A stretch of DNA of 64,000 nucleotides, taken from contig CAJQUW010016910.1 in the NCBI GenBank assembly GCA_907163375.1, forward strand, positions 782,719 to 846,718, written 5' to 3'. The translations under genes were made by a program, and so were the position numbers. A model generated the notes under the pieces. It was not told where the DNA came from. It ran no database searches and was given only the letters and a program-made list of their open reading frames with translations. Shown in pieces: positions 1 through 12,277 of the stretch. Source of the DNA: Prostheceraeus crozeri. Taxonomy: Eukaryota; Platyhelminthes; Polycladida; Euryleptidae. The first letter of the stretch is position 1, and every line of letters begins with the position of its first letter.

Positions 1-21
1 GTAGTAGTAGCCTACATATGA

Positions 22-87
22 AATTTCATCTAACTTAGGACAGCAGCTTAACTATAGTTAAGCTGTTATTCCAAGTTAGATGAAATT
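22..87. repeat. 66-bp imperfect hairpin
   Basis: Positions 22-36 are the exact reverse complement of 73-87, and an inner palindrome fills 44-65 (10-bp arms around AT). The whole stretch folds into one long stem. It may be the middle or an end of a small inverted-repeat element; no target duplication is visible because the window begins here. Confidence 0.7.
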
Positions 88-699
88 CTCTGTACGTCTG
101 TGCTGACCTCATAACCATAATGGAGTATGACACATTTTCCGCTTATCGACATAGCGGTTCTGGTATCTCTGGCGTACAATGTGCATAATTGTTCAGTTTT
201 ATGAAATAAATGTACAGCTTTTAATACGTCAATGACATTCGTGGATGTCATTTGTTCTATGGATGTCATTCTTCCATTCATTCAAAAAAGATTAAGACAC
301 TTTAGAGAAATCTCATCATCCCAAATACTACATGCATTCAGTTAAATAAAAACAACTGTGATGGTTTTGATATATTACTTTAATTATCAGCTTTTAGAAA
401 AAAGAAATAATCCCGACACTTACATGTATGTACATAGCTTACAATCGCGGGGACTTAGGGTCAGGGCAGACTAGCAGAGATTGTCAACTCTAGCAAATTT
501 TTGAAATCTAGTACATACTAGTATCTATGATTTGGAGCACTATTTCTGTGGTAATTTGCATCTTCGTAATGCTACATATAAGTTCGATTTCTCCGTTTTA
601 GAGTGCAAAATTATTGTCAAAATTTAACGTTGAATCACAATCTTTAGAGTTGTCAATCTTCATTTGAGTCAGGGAACACAAGAACAGAGCAACTACAAT

Positions 700-1155
700 C
701 TACTGCAATGTGATCAGAAAGCGGAAAGTTATATCACTTGGTCTAAAACGTTTATAATTTGCTATTATAATCTCGACAACGCTGCCTTCTTCCGTATCTC
801 CAGATATACTTGATAACTCTCGATTTTGAATTTCAAAAAAATACTCTTTCGACGCAGATCCAGTTACTACGGGACTATTCTGAGAAATTTCTTCGTCAAT
901 GTTTGTTTCGGTAACGCTGCTTTCCTCTGTATCTTCAAGCAATTTTGATGTCTCTTCTTCTAAGACTTCAGAATGCTCTTTTGAGGTAGATCCAGTAACC
1001 GCAGGGTCCTGAGAAATGTCATTGTTATTAGAGTTGTTAGCTGCACCTCGCACTAGAAATTTATCCAGAAATTCCGCTGATTTCTGAGTCTCAGCTGTAA
1101 CAATTTTACGACGCTTTGCATATTCCGCACCAGATGGCTTCTTCTTCCTGAACAT
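700..1155 (-). pseudogene. hAT (ZMYM1-like) transposase, N-terminal exon
   Basis: This 151-aa minus-strand ORF starts with a Lys/Arg-rich head containing KKPSGAEYAKRRK, followed by an EFLDKFL stretch. This is how ZMYM1/TTF-type hAT transposases of animals usually begin. Residues about 40-125 are an acidic Ser/Thr-rich linker made of two related copies, each with ISQ(D/N)..P..VTGS.SKE and ending in DTEE.SV. The usual continuation (zinc-binding TTF region, then the RNase-H catalytic core) is not seen in the window, so this is either an isolated exon or a truncated copy. A hAT-type terminus at 2940 points the right way to be the 5' end of the same element. Family assignment is by pattern recognition only. 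Confidence 0.5.
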
Positions 1156-1450
1156 CTAAAAAAACATTCTTTTATTGACATGATTATAGCTACCACCGAT
1201 TGATAGAAGTACAATACAGCAGAAATGTACCCAGATCAAATGTTCAGAGGAGCCCGTGATTTAATGAGGGGAAGGGAAATTTTTGTCTTTATGGTAAATA
1301 TAGACAACTCTGAGTATTTGGTTCGACACTGTCTGTTACTTACTTTTATCTAGTTCAAAATTTTATGAAACATAATGCATATAACAAGAAGCTGTTCTTT
1401 CAGTTCAGTCATTTAATTTTAAACAACAAATGTATTAACAGTTTTAAAAA

Positions 1451-1666
1451 ATTTGAGCAGGGGTTCGTTCTCCTATCAGGGAGACCAATTCCCTACATGG
1501 CGTTCATCTCATTAGAAATGAGAATGGTCAATCAAAATTGCTAAAGTAAAACAATCATTTAGCGGTAGATTTCAGAAATTTGAGCAGGGGTTCGTTCCCC
1601 TATCAGGGAGACCAATTCCCTACATGGCGTTCATCTGAATGGTCATTGGTCAATCCAAATTGCTAA
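1451..1666. repeat. Direct repeat, two ~85-bp copies
   Basis: Copy 1 (1451-1542) and copy 2 (1578-1666) share TTTGAGCAGGGGTTCGTT, then a CCTATCAGGGAGACCAATT stretch, then CTACATGGCGTTCATCT. They differ by a few bases and a short indel and are separated by about 35 bp. No coding sense was found in either. Confidence 0.75.
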
Positions 1667-2886
1667 TCATATAATTTCACAAGAGATTTAGAAAATTGTG
1701 CGACTAGTTATCCTAGTTGTTTACCATAGAGTATGGACCTGGCCTACACATAAGTTAATAATAAGCACTATATTTACTTTTTTATGCATATGCGACGTAT
1801 TTTTCTACTCTTATAGACGAGGACTTAAAACACTACTCTGCTTGCAGTCTAAAAAGGTACGATTTTGGAAACCACTGTTTTAAATGAATGTTGGTAGTTT
1901 CTGAATGAATATGCACATACATGTACATAGTATGATTAATAGATTATAAAAACGTTGCGTGATGAACTGATTGAACGTTCGATGATAGAAGAGTAGAAGA
2001 CAAATGCACTTTATCACTTTATGAGCAATATAGACACCGAATGCCGTCTAGACGCGAAGAAAAAATGATTCTCATTGAAACGTTCAAATACGGCTGTCAG
2101 GGGCCAATCCTCTTTAAATCTTATTCGACAACTTGCTTTAGTGAGGTCGACGAAGACGTCATACTTGCTGTCCATGGCTGACGAACATTTCGAAGCTAAT
2201 CGATGCGAAAGGCTTTGTGTGAATGCACGCGCACACACGCAGGATCAGAAGTCGAGGCACATATTGCGATGAGTGAAAATGAAACAATCTCATGCTTTTA
2301 TTAACGAGTACTAATTCAATAGCAATGTACCAACTCGCTGTTCAACTTACCTTCATCTAACCCTTTCAATCAAAATTTTTAAACTACGTTCTTCATCAGC
2401 TGGAAGCATTGAAGAGGTTTTCTTACAAAAAAATACTACCGAATTCCGATACATGTTCCAATAGAATATTAGACAAGACTAAGTAGGCCTATGTCTAACA
2501 ATTTTGGATTGAATTAATTATCTAATATCAAAACCAATTTCATTCTCTAAATACCATTCAGACTAGGTCAGTCTAATCAAAAAATTATTTCACTGATTCA
2601 ATAGAACATTCATTCTAATTATACCTGAATACAATATATATTGCATTGATATTATTTTGTGACTCCGCATATATACGGCCTCTAATCTAAATTTCTCAAC
2701 AAATACGTTGCTATGTGTTTCTCACATTTCATGAATGCACTCTGTTTGTAAGCTAGTGCATTTGCAGAATTGATGGATAATTTTAAACATAATGAATATA
2801 TGAGTGGGACATTCCACGATCACTCAGATCAGACTAAATTATAAGAAGTCTTCGTCAAATTATGAATATAGGATGAAGTTGTCTTG
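1667..2886. other. No gene recognised
   Basis: AT-rich sequence with only short open frames and no conserved motif. It may be non-coding interior of the hAT element whose 5' terminus lies at 2940. Confidence 0.4.
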
Positions 2887-2940
2887 TCAATGTGGCGCCC
2901 GGGGCGGTCGCCCCGGCAGCCCCCCATACGTCCGCCACTG
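2887..2940 (-). mobile_element. hAT-type terminus (5' end, minus strand)
   Basis: On the minus strand, starting at 2940, the sequence begins CAGTGGCGGACGTATGGG and continues into a GC-rich GCCCCGG stretch. CAGTGGCGGAC and similar starts are typical of hAT terminal inverted repeats. The terminus points toward lower coordinates, i.e. toward the ZMYM1-like ORF at 1155-700. The partner end is not in the window, so the 8-bp target duplication cannot be tested. Confidence 0.55.
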
Positions 2941-4107
2941 ATAAATAATATGAGAAAAAACATAATAAAGCGATAAATATGTTGTAAATATGCAGAAAGT
3001 TAACAAATTTTCTGAAATCTTCATATAATAATCACAAATTATATCTTTCCGAGGGCTAGTAAGGCATAGAAAATGACTGGAATTTTCCTCTGTAAACATA
3101 GACTTCTTTTTATCAATCATTACCATATACAGGGTGATCGCCATCTCCTTGCTGATTTTTAGTAACATTGTGCGTAATAGTTCTATGTATTGTATACTAT
3201 GTAAGAATCATAGTGCTGAAATATAGGCAGAGTTACGCGGCGCGTCAGATAAAGACTAATGAAAACTGAGGAAGTTGGGAAGTTCAATAATTGCTCACTG
3301 CTGATCATCCTAAACTTCTATAATTTTGTAATGATTTTGTGATAATATTGAACTAGACATTCTTTTTTCTGAATTTGAGGAATCCTGTAGTTTTTAGCGA
3401 TGAAGCAATTTTTCATCTTAATAGGTCAGTGAATCATTTAAGACGTTAATTTATTCTGTCAAAAATTCTTCAGTGCATTTCGGTGTAATTGTTCGAAACA
3501 TTCTGAACAATAGTCATCCTAACATGATAAGAAGAAGTGCCTTAAATAAGTGAATGACCAATATTCATGAGTTAGTTGACCGTAAATTTGGGGGACTTCT
3601 TCTTGAAATCAACAATGAAACAATATTTCGGTGTTGATACTGAACCGTGGTCACAGTATTATTGAAAGTATCGTTTTCCCAACTCTTTGTCAATTTTTGT
3701 AACCTTATGATATACGAACAATTGCTAGATATATTTTTCTTTATCGTTCATTTGTATTGATACAAAAATATATCCCTTTTTCTATAGAAATTTCAACTTT
3801 TCGATACATTCATGTAGAAAAATATGTTTTGAAACACAGTTTTGCTTTTTGAGTCCACTTGATAATGGCAATACTCCTAAAATCCCTCAAATTTTCCCAT
3901 TGACTTCATGAACACACCTGGTATGTAGCTTTCCTAATCATGAGTTAACTAGCTTGTCATCGTTCATTAATTTTGTCCACAATGAAAGAATAATGACGAA
4001 ATTCTAAGTAGCAGAAAAATGAGCCGGATTTTTTTCATATGCCAGTAGTCCATCCTGTTGTATACTGTCATATGATATATGTATTAGATTTCTATTTCTC
4101 ATTTCAG
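2941..4107. other. No gene recognised
   Basis: AT-rich, no ORF with recognisable content and no repeat large enough to delimit. Confidence 0.4.
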
Positions 4108-4976
4108 GTGGGAAATCTCCACGTGCTATCGTGGGCAATTCGATGCGTCGTCTTATGGATGAAGTCATTTTGGCTCAGTACAATCTGGAAGGAAAAAATA
4201 AGAGAAATTTTGCAGAAGAAATTCTGTAGGTTGATCACGACGTCGTTCTGTCGAAGGAGAAAGAGAATGAGAAAGATGGACAGCGAAGGGGAAGGAGCAC
4301 TTACAAGGAAGTCCTACCGATGATAAGAAGTGTCCTGAAGGTAAAACAACTTTGTCTATTGTATATGATCAACTTAGCACGGGCTAACCTTAGGCGAAAC
4401 ACAATTAATAATTAGACAATTAAATTACAAATTGCTCTATACTGTAAGTAAAAAAACCAATATGAAAAAAGGAATAAAGCATAAATGTAAATGAAAATAA
4501 ATTGAAATGCTGGTTTTATCTGAAATGTATTTGAATGGCAACGAACTATTATTCCCCGTTCTTGTTAGTTGAAAAAGTCGATCTGGCTGATAGATTTATT
4601 TCCAGTAACTGAAATCAGTAGGCTACCTTAAATGTGAAAACAATATTATAAAATTCTGTTAGAACTGGGAAATTTGTTAAACATCAAGTCTAGCGATAGT
4701 GTGAAATGCTGGGGTGCTCGCTTTGTTATGACCCCTTCCCAAGTTGCACTATGGCTCAAATTAATCACCTTTTTTCTGAGCAGCTGCTACGACAACTCCT
4801 GCTTTATTAGTGTGCTTTTTTGGCTTTGGAATATACCAGTGTTCATCGAATCATGCAACGATATTCTTTATTTTATAGTATTATTTCTGGATTGAAAGTC
4901 GTACACTTCTTATTTTCAGATTGCGAATGACAAGAATGCCAGAAAAGGAGAAAACGTGAATGGACAAAAACTATGA
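4108..4976 (+). pseudogene. Two-exon gene fragment, DUF4806-like, with one stop
   Basis: A good acceptor (TTTCTCATTTCAG) ends at 4107 and a donor (GTAAAA) starts at 4341. The exon between them reads GGKSPRAIVGNSMRRLMDEV, an LAQYNLEGKN stretch, then a basic tail ending in KEVLPMIRSVLK. A second acceptor (TTATTTTCAG) ends at 4919, and in the matching phase exon 4920-4976 adds 18 residues before TGA. The MRRLMD...YNLEGK..K.F pattern resembles the C-terminal DUF4806 domain found in many invertebrate, often transposon-linked, proteins; this match is weak. One in-frame TAG interrupts the first exon (about 4227), so the copy is probably dead unless that TAG is itself an acceptor of a shorter exon. 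Confidence 0.35.
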
Positions 4977-5633
4977 ACCAGAAAAATACAGATGAACAAA
5001 ATCAATATCAGTTGTTTTCAATTGTTGCGTAATAGTAAGATTAGATATCATTAATGAGATAACTGGGGATTTTGATTAGCATTAAAAGAGGCAAAACTGG
5101 GGATTTTAATTAGCATATTGATGCCGGCATTCAGCGGCATAAATTTCCGTCACGATATGCCAGCATAATGCTCGCATTCGACAGCGCGCATAATGTCGGC
5201 ATTTTTCCCGCTGGGTATGTGAAGAACCCATTTGTGATTATGAGCACCCCAGTCGGCAAATAGCTGTGCAGTGGATCATTGCATATTTCTAACACGAAAT
5301 GGTCTATTCCACATTCACTTGGCGAATTCAATTCTGTATCGATCGTTGTGTTTAAAAGCGCATTCCACCTTCCTGGGGCCCATGGTCAACTTCATCAATT
5401 GCATCGCAAAATCATGCATGATTTTTTGAGTAACATCAAATGTCACATTGATAATTAATTGATAAATCATGGATAATATTCATGCATGGCAATGCATGAA
5501 ACATGTATGATTAATTTCTTATGCATGCATGAAATCATCCATAAATATCCATGGACGGGCGACTAGGGCGTACCAAAGGTCACATCAGAGACAAAAATGA
5601 ACTACTAATTTGTTTCAGAACATTACCTCTTAC

Positions 5634-5857
5634 CCTCACGTTAACTGTGTGTGATGGCTCTCCAAAGCGCATATTAAAATCGAAAGTGTACTCATATTTT
5701 TTGGAGAAGGATGAGGGATTTTCCTGAATGGTAGAGACTGGGACAAAACCGTGTGAACCACACATCGACAAGATGGGAGGAGGCGGGTCGTATGCATCCA
5801 ACTTAAAGCGACATTTGATAAACTTTCATCGCAAATGATTAATAATTGATACAGCAA
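5634..5857 (-). CDS. Candidate coding exon, unrecognised
   Basis: On the minus strand an open frame of about 70 codons runs into a textbook donor (AGG|GTAAGA, exon end at 5634). Content includes DAYDPPPPILSMCGSHGF and KYEYTFDFNMRFGEP. Base composition is richer in G+C than its surroundings. I do not recognise the protein. Another open frame at 5331-5131 on the same strand could be a following exon, but no convincing junction ties them together. Confidence 0.22.
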
Positions 5858-6512
5858 TGATCACTAAAAATGGGTTCAGGTAAGCATATAAAGATCTATA
5901 ATGTAGGTTATCACATAGAGTAGGGATATGTAAGTAGAGTGTCGACTGAAAAAAGTATCTGTATACAGTGAAAAATTTTGTATCAAAAGATTCAGCTTTT
6001 TGCGGAGATTATGTTTCCATGGTCCAAAAAATTATTTGATCACTTTTGAAAAAAGTCAAAATTTTGCATTTTTATATACTACCGAGATGACTCTCCTATA
6101 TAAGTAGTATGAAACAAGTTGGACATCAAAAGGAATGAATATTTGCTAATAAGCATCATAACTAGGCGGAAATTAAGCTGATTATCAAGGGAATCTCATG
6201 AATTGTATTATAATGGAAGTCTTCATGAACAAGTCGCGATATTATTCTTGCTTTCTTGGCTGAACTTTCAAGTTTTTAATTCAATTTTACCGACATGATT
6301 TTGTGATTCGATCACTAAATTCATGTTTCATTTATAGAATGTGAATACTGATATGGACCCATTTACATCTTTCGAAGCTAGCTGAAATCATTGTCTTTGA
6401 ATATGTGGTGTTGCTCTGCAAGTGGCAAGTTGCCTGTGATATGATAACGCTTAAGAAAATAATACTCCTGAGCTTGAGTATGAAAATAATAGCAATCTAT
6501 CGAATTGCTAAT

Positions 6513-6740
6513 TCAACAAACATTGACTCTCCAAGGCTGCCATGACACTGAGAATCTGTAAGACACCATCATTCCTTCTGCATTACTATCATGAGCATTC
6601 AGTTCCGTGGCAATTTCTTCAAAACTGGAAAAATTTGCATATCTGACATTTGGTTTAATAAATTCGAAAGTGTATACACATTGGGGATTTAATAAATGTG
6701 GAGTTACCACTCTATCTAATATATCTACTCTATGGGTCAT
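6513..6740 (-). CDS. Candidate coding segment, unrecognised
   Basis: A 75-codon minus-strand open frame upstream of the candidate exon at 5857-5634. It contains YTFEFIKPNVRY, faintly like YTFDF in that exon, and an acidic helix-like stretch. No splice sites are strong here and the family is unknown, so it could be chance. Confidence 0.15.
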   Translation of the reverse strand: MTHRVDILDRVVTPHLLNPQCVYTFEFIKPNVRYANFSSFEEIATELNAHDSNAEGMMVSYRFSVSWQPWRVNVC

Positions 6741-6773
6741 CAGTTTTTTTAAAAAAAACTAGGCTTCATATAC

Positions 6774-6812
6774 CAACCCCCGGACTCGGAGTCGGATGAC
6801 TCCGCATCCCTG
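6774..6812 (-). mobile_element. Solitary hAT-type terminus
   Basis: Read on the minus strand from 6812 the sequence starts CAGGGATGCGGAGTCATCC and continues with GGAGTC-like repeats. This is a widespread hAT end type and matches the solitary terminus at 58254. No partner end was found nearby. Confidence 0.4.
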
Positions 6813-6964
6813 ATTAATACTACTCGTTTTGCGGCTTAGGTTGCGAAAAATTATAATCATTTTTGCAGGAAAACGCTGCTGAGTCGTCAAGTCACATTAA
6901 GGAATTCTCAGAAGACAGCATTGAAATTGGAGCTATCAAATCTCAAATCGCGTTTATAATGGAT

Positions 6965-7350
6965 GAGAAAAGCAAACAAATCGGATAGTACTCAAACGAT
7001 TGACTGCCTCGAGTCTGGCATGAATGCGAACCAAGTTGCTCAAAAGCTTGGAGTACATAGAATTAGGCCTCAGCCACACTGAAAGCAAAGCAAACACGAG
7101 CATCCCGAGCAAACGCGAGCAAACGTATCTCAGCAAGCTATCAATCGCTCTGGTTTGCTTTGCTAGCAGTGTGGCAGTCTACAACTACTGCAATGATGAC
7201 TTTATATTTGCTGCAAAACGTTTGCTCGGAAACGCTTAGAAAAGCTCGCAGTGTGGCTGAGGCCTTACGATGTCAAGACTTAAATGAAGATATCGTGATA
7301 CTGGGATTATCAGAGAGAGCTCGTAGCGGAATATTGTGCGCAAAATCTCT
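6965..7350 (+). pseudogene. Tc1-like transposase N-terminus, split by a MITE
   Basis: Frame 6965-7062 reads as the first DNA-binding helix-turn-helix of Tc1 transposases (DCLESGMNANQVAQKLGVHR). Frame 7268-7350 continues it (MSRLK, stop, RYRDTGIIRERARSG), the familiar RYRETG...R.RSGRP region. The MITE at 7066-7264 sits exactly between the two. Removing it with one TTA copy rejoins the frame in phase; a TGA remains inside the second half. The catalytic DDE domain is missing. A relic. Confidence 0.6.
7066..7264. mobile_element. 199-bp MITE, TTA target duplication
   Basis: The ends GGCCTCAGCCACACTG (7066) and its reverse complement (ending 7264) form a 16-bp terminal inverted repeat, flanked on both sides by TTA (7063-7065 and 7265-7267). 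A TTA duplication and G-rich ends suit PIF/Harbinger-type elements. It interrupts the Tc1-like relic. The interior has further GCAAA/TTTGC inverted motifs and no credible gene. Confidence 0.75.
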
Positions 7351-7612
7351 CTGAATACGCTTCAGGTCTTCGAGTACGTAATCCAACAGTGTGTCATAAA
7401 ATTAGTGCAGTTCTTTTATTTCAATTGTAGAATGAATTTTTATGCTCGAGAATCGGTCCCTTAATCAAAAATAACATGGAAATACTATATGAGGTTTTCA
7501 CAATAGCAGTATATGTCCGAAATATCCTGCATCTTCGGATAATAAGACATTCACTATTCTAACATGTTGTCCGCACCTCTTGCGATATTTTCATAATTGA
7601 TTTCATCAAGCT

Positions 7613-9929
7613 TTGCACCGATTTTCTCTGTGGTTCGTCAATTTTCTTCTCGGCAAGCAGGGTGTGAGATTCGTGTTCACGCTTCATGCCATCCAGCGAA
7701 GTATCTCTATGCCTGTGTACCGGAGAGAGCGTTTACTTGCAATTCGTGCAAAACAGTGTCTTGGACTTTTGCGTCATACCCGCCGCCTTTTATTCAAATA
7801 TGGTCTATGGTGCAATCCCCGTTGTCAGTGTCGGAGAATCTGTCAATCTTCACGAAAGATTCATGTTCGAATAACTGACCGTCGCAAGCATTCAAGGAAT
7901 TCACAAGCCACCTCAGGACCAGTTGTTGATCGTGCTTCGTTAACCTATCCTGCTCGTGCATCCTCCTGTCGTAAGACCCGAAGACTGGTGATTCCCTCCA
8001 TTCCTTCAGTGCTGCTAACTAACGCACGTTCAATACGTAACAAACATGATGAATTGGTGATTTGTATCAAGAAGAACAAACCTGGTCTTGCAGTAGTAGT
8101 TGAATCGTCTGGATGAATCGGCTGGATGAAACAACAGATTCCAGGTGCTTGAATATTCCGAATTACCAAATTCTTCGTAAAGACCGTGACCAAATGGGAC
8201 GAGGAATTTTAGTCTACCATCACAAAAGTTACTCAATAATCTTGTGCTCGTGTTTTTCGGCTTGTATTCAGGATTGCAAAACTGAATTTTTTGGTTCATT
8301 GTCCAACCTGGTGATATCATGGTGATTATTATTTATCATCCATATTGGGGACTTTCTATTTTCCATGCAAAGGTAATCGACTTGCTGCTTGATTTCGTAC
8401 ATCATGGTCGTCAGTCCCATGCTGCGAAAAATTTAATTATTTGTGGAGATTTCAATGGACTGTCTTCTTGCGTGGATTCGTTAAATTCCTTCCTTGGTAC
8501 CAAGAGTCTGTTTCAATCACCTACCCGTGCTAGTGCACAACTGGATTATGTTTTGAGCGACAGTGCGATTTCATTCTGTGATGCTATTCTGTTGTCTCCT
8601 TTTGGACGATCCGATCACATAGTTGTGCTTTGTCCTACAGTGAAAGTACAGCCGCCGCCAACTACAACGAAAATCAAATTTCGGATTAAAAGTCCCTCAG
8701 CTTGTGCGCGGTTCGGTGAGGAGCTATCTAATAGTGTCTTGTTAGACTCATTTCTAGCTATCAGCGATGTCAATGTTGTGACCAATAAATTTTTAGATCT
8801 TATTGCTTCTCTTTTTGACAAGCATTTCCCGGAGAAGACCATTCGCATCAGGAGTGATGGCAAACCTTGGATCAAGCCTTCCTTGAAATATCTAATCAAC
8901 AAAAGGGACCAAGCATATTGTAAGCATAAGACTTTGAAATATTCACGTCTGCGAGATGATGTAATTCAGCACACGAAAAAGCTGCAAAATGACTTCTTAT
9001 TGTCTTCATTCAGTAAGAATACATCATCAGTTTGGACCAATATCAATGCAATATCTGGTCGTCGTGACAAAATGCGATCTAATGCTGATGATATTGATGT
9101 TGCCAATTTGCAACACATTTTTGCATCTGTTTTTGAGGAATTCAACATTATTTTGGATAATTTTGATACCACTTCCCAGCCAATCTGCATAACACCATTG
9201 GACGTTTATGAGACAATTGTCAGTCTTCGTGGTGGATCTCCCGGGCCTGATGGACTTCCTCCATGGCTGTTTAAAGTGTTTTGTGATCTCCTGCTACCTG
9301 CCGTGTATCACATCTGTGACCTAAGTCTTCGCATTGGCATAGTGCCTGATAAGCTCAAGTATGCCTCGGTTGTACCAATTCCCAAGTGCAACAAACCAGC
9401 TGACACGGATTACAGGCCAATCTCATTGCTGCCTGTACTTGCAAAAATTCTCGAAAAAGTCGTGTTAAGGAGGTGCTTCAGATCTATGATCCATAAACTA
9501 GATTCTAACCAATTTGCCTTTATTCCAAGACAAGGTCAGGGAACAGTATCTGCTTTAACATATCTGGTTAATCGAATACTCTCCTTTCTAGATACCGCAG
9601 GTGCAGTCAGGCTATTAATGGTGGATTTTACCAAGGCTTTTGACAAATTGCCTCACAATGTAATTCTGAACTCCTTGATTTCGCTTAATGCTCCAAGAGA
9701 ATTGATTATTTGGCTGCAATCGTACCTCACAGGTCAGTGGCAAAGAGTCAAGGTTGGGGGTCAACATTCTCAGTGGTATCCGGCAACAAGTGGTGTGCCA
9801 CAAGGTGGTGTATTGTCCCCGCTTCTCTTTGCGATAGTGGTTGACAACCTGCAAGCCATGTGTGATAACACCTACATTTTGAAATATGCCGATAACATGT
9901 GTATTCTGCATTTCTTGAGAGGTACCAGT
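7613..9929 (+). pseudogene. CR1-like LINE ORF2, first part (endonuclease and RT)
   Basis: A basic N-terminal lead (LLFKYGLWC, then Arg-rich) is followed by an APE endonuclease: LLTNARSIRNK near 8015, then after a frameshift at about 8110 an ILRKDRDQMGRGILVYH block, and after a second shift near 8315 the long frame 8319-9929. That frame shows GDFNG (residues 43-47), a SDH motif (98-100), the RT fingers (GSPGPDG, 306-312), VDFTKAFD (435-442) and GVPQGG (492-497). The catalytic YADD box is YADN (523-526), replacing an essential metal-binding Asp. The frame then runs into the hAT insertion at 9930. Jockey/CR1-group LINE, dead copy. Confidence 0.85.
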
Positions 9930-12277
9930 CAGGGCTGTGGAGCCGGAGCCGAGCCGGAGCCTTAAGGAGCCGATGGTTTTGGTCGGAGCCGGAGCCGATT
10001 TATCACAAAGGCTCCGGCTCCGGCTCCGATAGTTTGAGCTTTGATATAAATCTAGAATTTTGAAAGTTATTAATTGGCATCATAAAAAAATTAAATCATT
10101 TGAAATCTAAAGATATGTCTTTTAAGTATACCAATGATCTGTCCTCCACGATATCTTTCGTTGCAGTTGCCGCCTTCTTTTGTATTATATTTATCATATA
10201 TTTACACACATGTGTAATATTTTTTTATTGCAGATGTTTCGTAAGACTAATTTCCATATTGACAACGTATTCTCCAAAATCCATTAATTTGAAGACTTGT
10301 TATATGCATGCTAACTAGATGATTGTAGATTCCTAGAGACAAGTCGCCAGTCATTTATGTACACATTTCCAGTTCAGTCAGCAAAGATAATATAGCTACA
10401 TTTCTTGCGCAATGTCTTAAATCTAATAAGGTTACTATGTAGGCTATCATCTATCGGTATGGCTACTGGCAGAAGCTACTGGCATCTGTGACAATGCCAA
10501 TTTCCTTAGATTGTATTGTAGGCTCTTGTGCAGTCCCCCCACCTACATTTTTCAAAACAATCGATTATTCAATTTGATAAATTTTGATTGGAGGGATAAC
10601 TGTTCACACTCACACGAATGACCTGACTACAAGTCCTCATGGCTATAGCAATAAGCGACCCAGCCACTTACTTCTAGTAGCGCCCTATTATTTTAAAGGT
10701 ATCTCATTCACAATGAATTTCCTTTGACTTCAAAATTCAAAGGGTATATTTCAATGCGAAAAACCCGAAGGCAAATGACAATGTTGACTTGCTGACGAAG
10801 TTTGCGACCATGACATCGCAATTACCCACGTAGATTTTTACAACAGCACGGAATGCTTCACTCAAACCGGTGATGCTGAAACGGACATCCAATGGTGCTG
10901 CATCTTTTGACCAGAGAAAAAATGGGGGGGGGAGGACTGCACAAGAGCCGTATCGTGTAATAATATTTCCCCAAATGTCATAGACCTGTGGATTTCAAGA
11001 ATTTTCATTATTATTTTTTCCGTCTGTCAACACTTTATGCTGATATCATGCTGACTTATATGTAAACAATAAAAAAAGACTGAGGCGCTCTCAATAAAGG
11101 CGCCTTTTGACCTCCCTTTTCTATTGTCTGTGACATTAAACCGCACGCGCATTCGAAAGCTAGCAAAGTAGATGGGATTTCTGCTCGGTGCTCGCAGTCA
11201 AATTTTTATTATGCATAGCACCCTGCAACATGCTGTGTGATACTCCGAGTTCAGTTTCATCAGCCTAGCCATCATCAGAGGAATAGTGGTAATGTGTTAT
11301 ACATAAATTGAATATAATAATATACATGAATCATTGATGAATTATTTAGTGCAACTTTATGCCATAATGAAAAATACGAAATTAATATAATGTAAGTTAG
11401 GCCTTAACTTATTAAGTATGCTGCATAGAATTACAAAACTTGTCCTAAATTAGATATTTTTAATTTTTTTAAGTATAATTTTCAATTGTACATTTCTAGC
11501 CTACACTGCAATGAGGCTATCTAAATTACAATTTCTACAGATGATGAGTCGTGGGCTACCCACCGATCATATTATTCATGGACCAACAGACTATTGAATA
11601 AAGGCAATAACAAATAACAATAACAACCTAAGCTAGCCTATATACACTTTAATATTCAATAAAGCAATTGATATCTTTATTGATACGGTATATTTGGCTA
11701 TATAGCCGATACCGTTTCCATGTTCGAGTAGATACAGGCCCTATAAGCTATTTAGAGGCATACGCTATCCTGTTTCATATTCAAGCTTTGCTAAAAAGCT
11801 TATACTACTATTCGGCCCCTGTGACGGCTAATTAGGTATATCATCATCACTCATGTGGTCTTATTTACTCATGTCATTATTATTACTCATGTAGCCTCGT
11901 AGTAGACTGGTTGCAGGCTAGGCCAATTCATATTTAGCCAGTGCGGAAGATCTTTATCTAATTTAATCAATCCTGGCTATAACTTTATTTTATCTTTCAG
12001 AGATAGTCAATTCATTCAAAAATATATGACAAGTATGTTATTTGTCATTATATTAGGCTATTATCATTTTTATTATTAACTTAAGTCGTTGCTTGTTAAT
12101 GAAAACTAATTTGATGATTGTAGCAAGCCTCTAAAGGCCACACCGTTATCCAAAAAACCCGTTCAACGGATCCAGGATAACCAGCATAGATAGTATCAGT
12201 GTCGTGGAGCCGGAGCCTTTCACATCAGTGTCGTGGAGCCGGAGCCGATGAGATAACGCATCGGCTCCACAGCCCTG
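9930..12277. mobile_element. Non-autonomous hAT element, 2348 bp
   Basis: Ends CAGGGCTGTGGAGCCG in inverted orientation at 9930 and 12277, flanked by an exact 8-bp duplication GTACCAGT (9922-9929 and 12278-12285), which is the hAT signature. Sub-terminal GGAGCCGGAGCC motifs recur in both orientations at each end. No transposase frame is present; the interior is AT-rich and hosts a further MITE at 10521. The element lies inside the reverse-transcriptase frame of the CR1-like LINE. Confidence 0.9.
10521..10949. mobile_element. 429-bp MITE nested in the hAT element
   Basis: GGCTCTTGTGCAGTCC at 10521 recurs as its reverse complement ending at 10949, with a C-rich/G-rich extension, and both ends are flanked by GTA (10518-10520, 10950-10952). 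The 3-bp duplication fits a Harbinger-like or related family. No coding potential is seen. Confidence 0.65.

Noticed and set aside
66-281. 71-codon minus-strand ORF
   Set aside because: No recognisable content; it starts in the hairpin region and may be chance.
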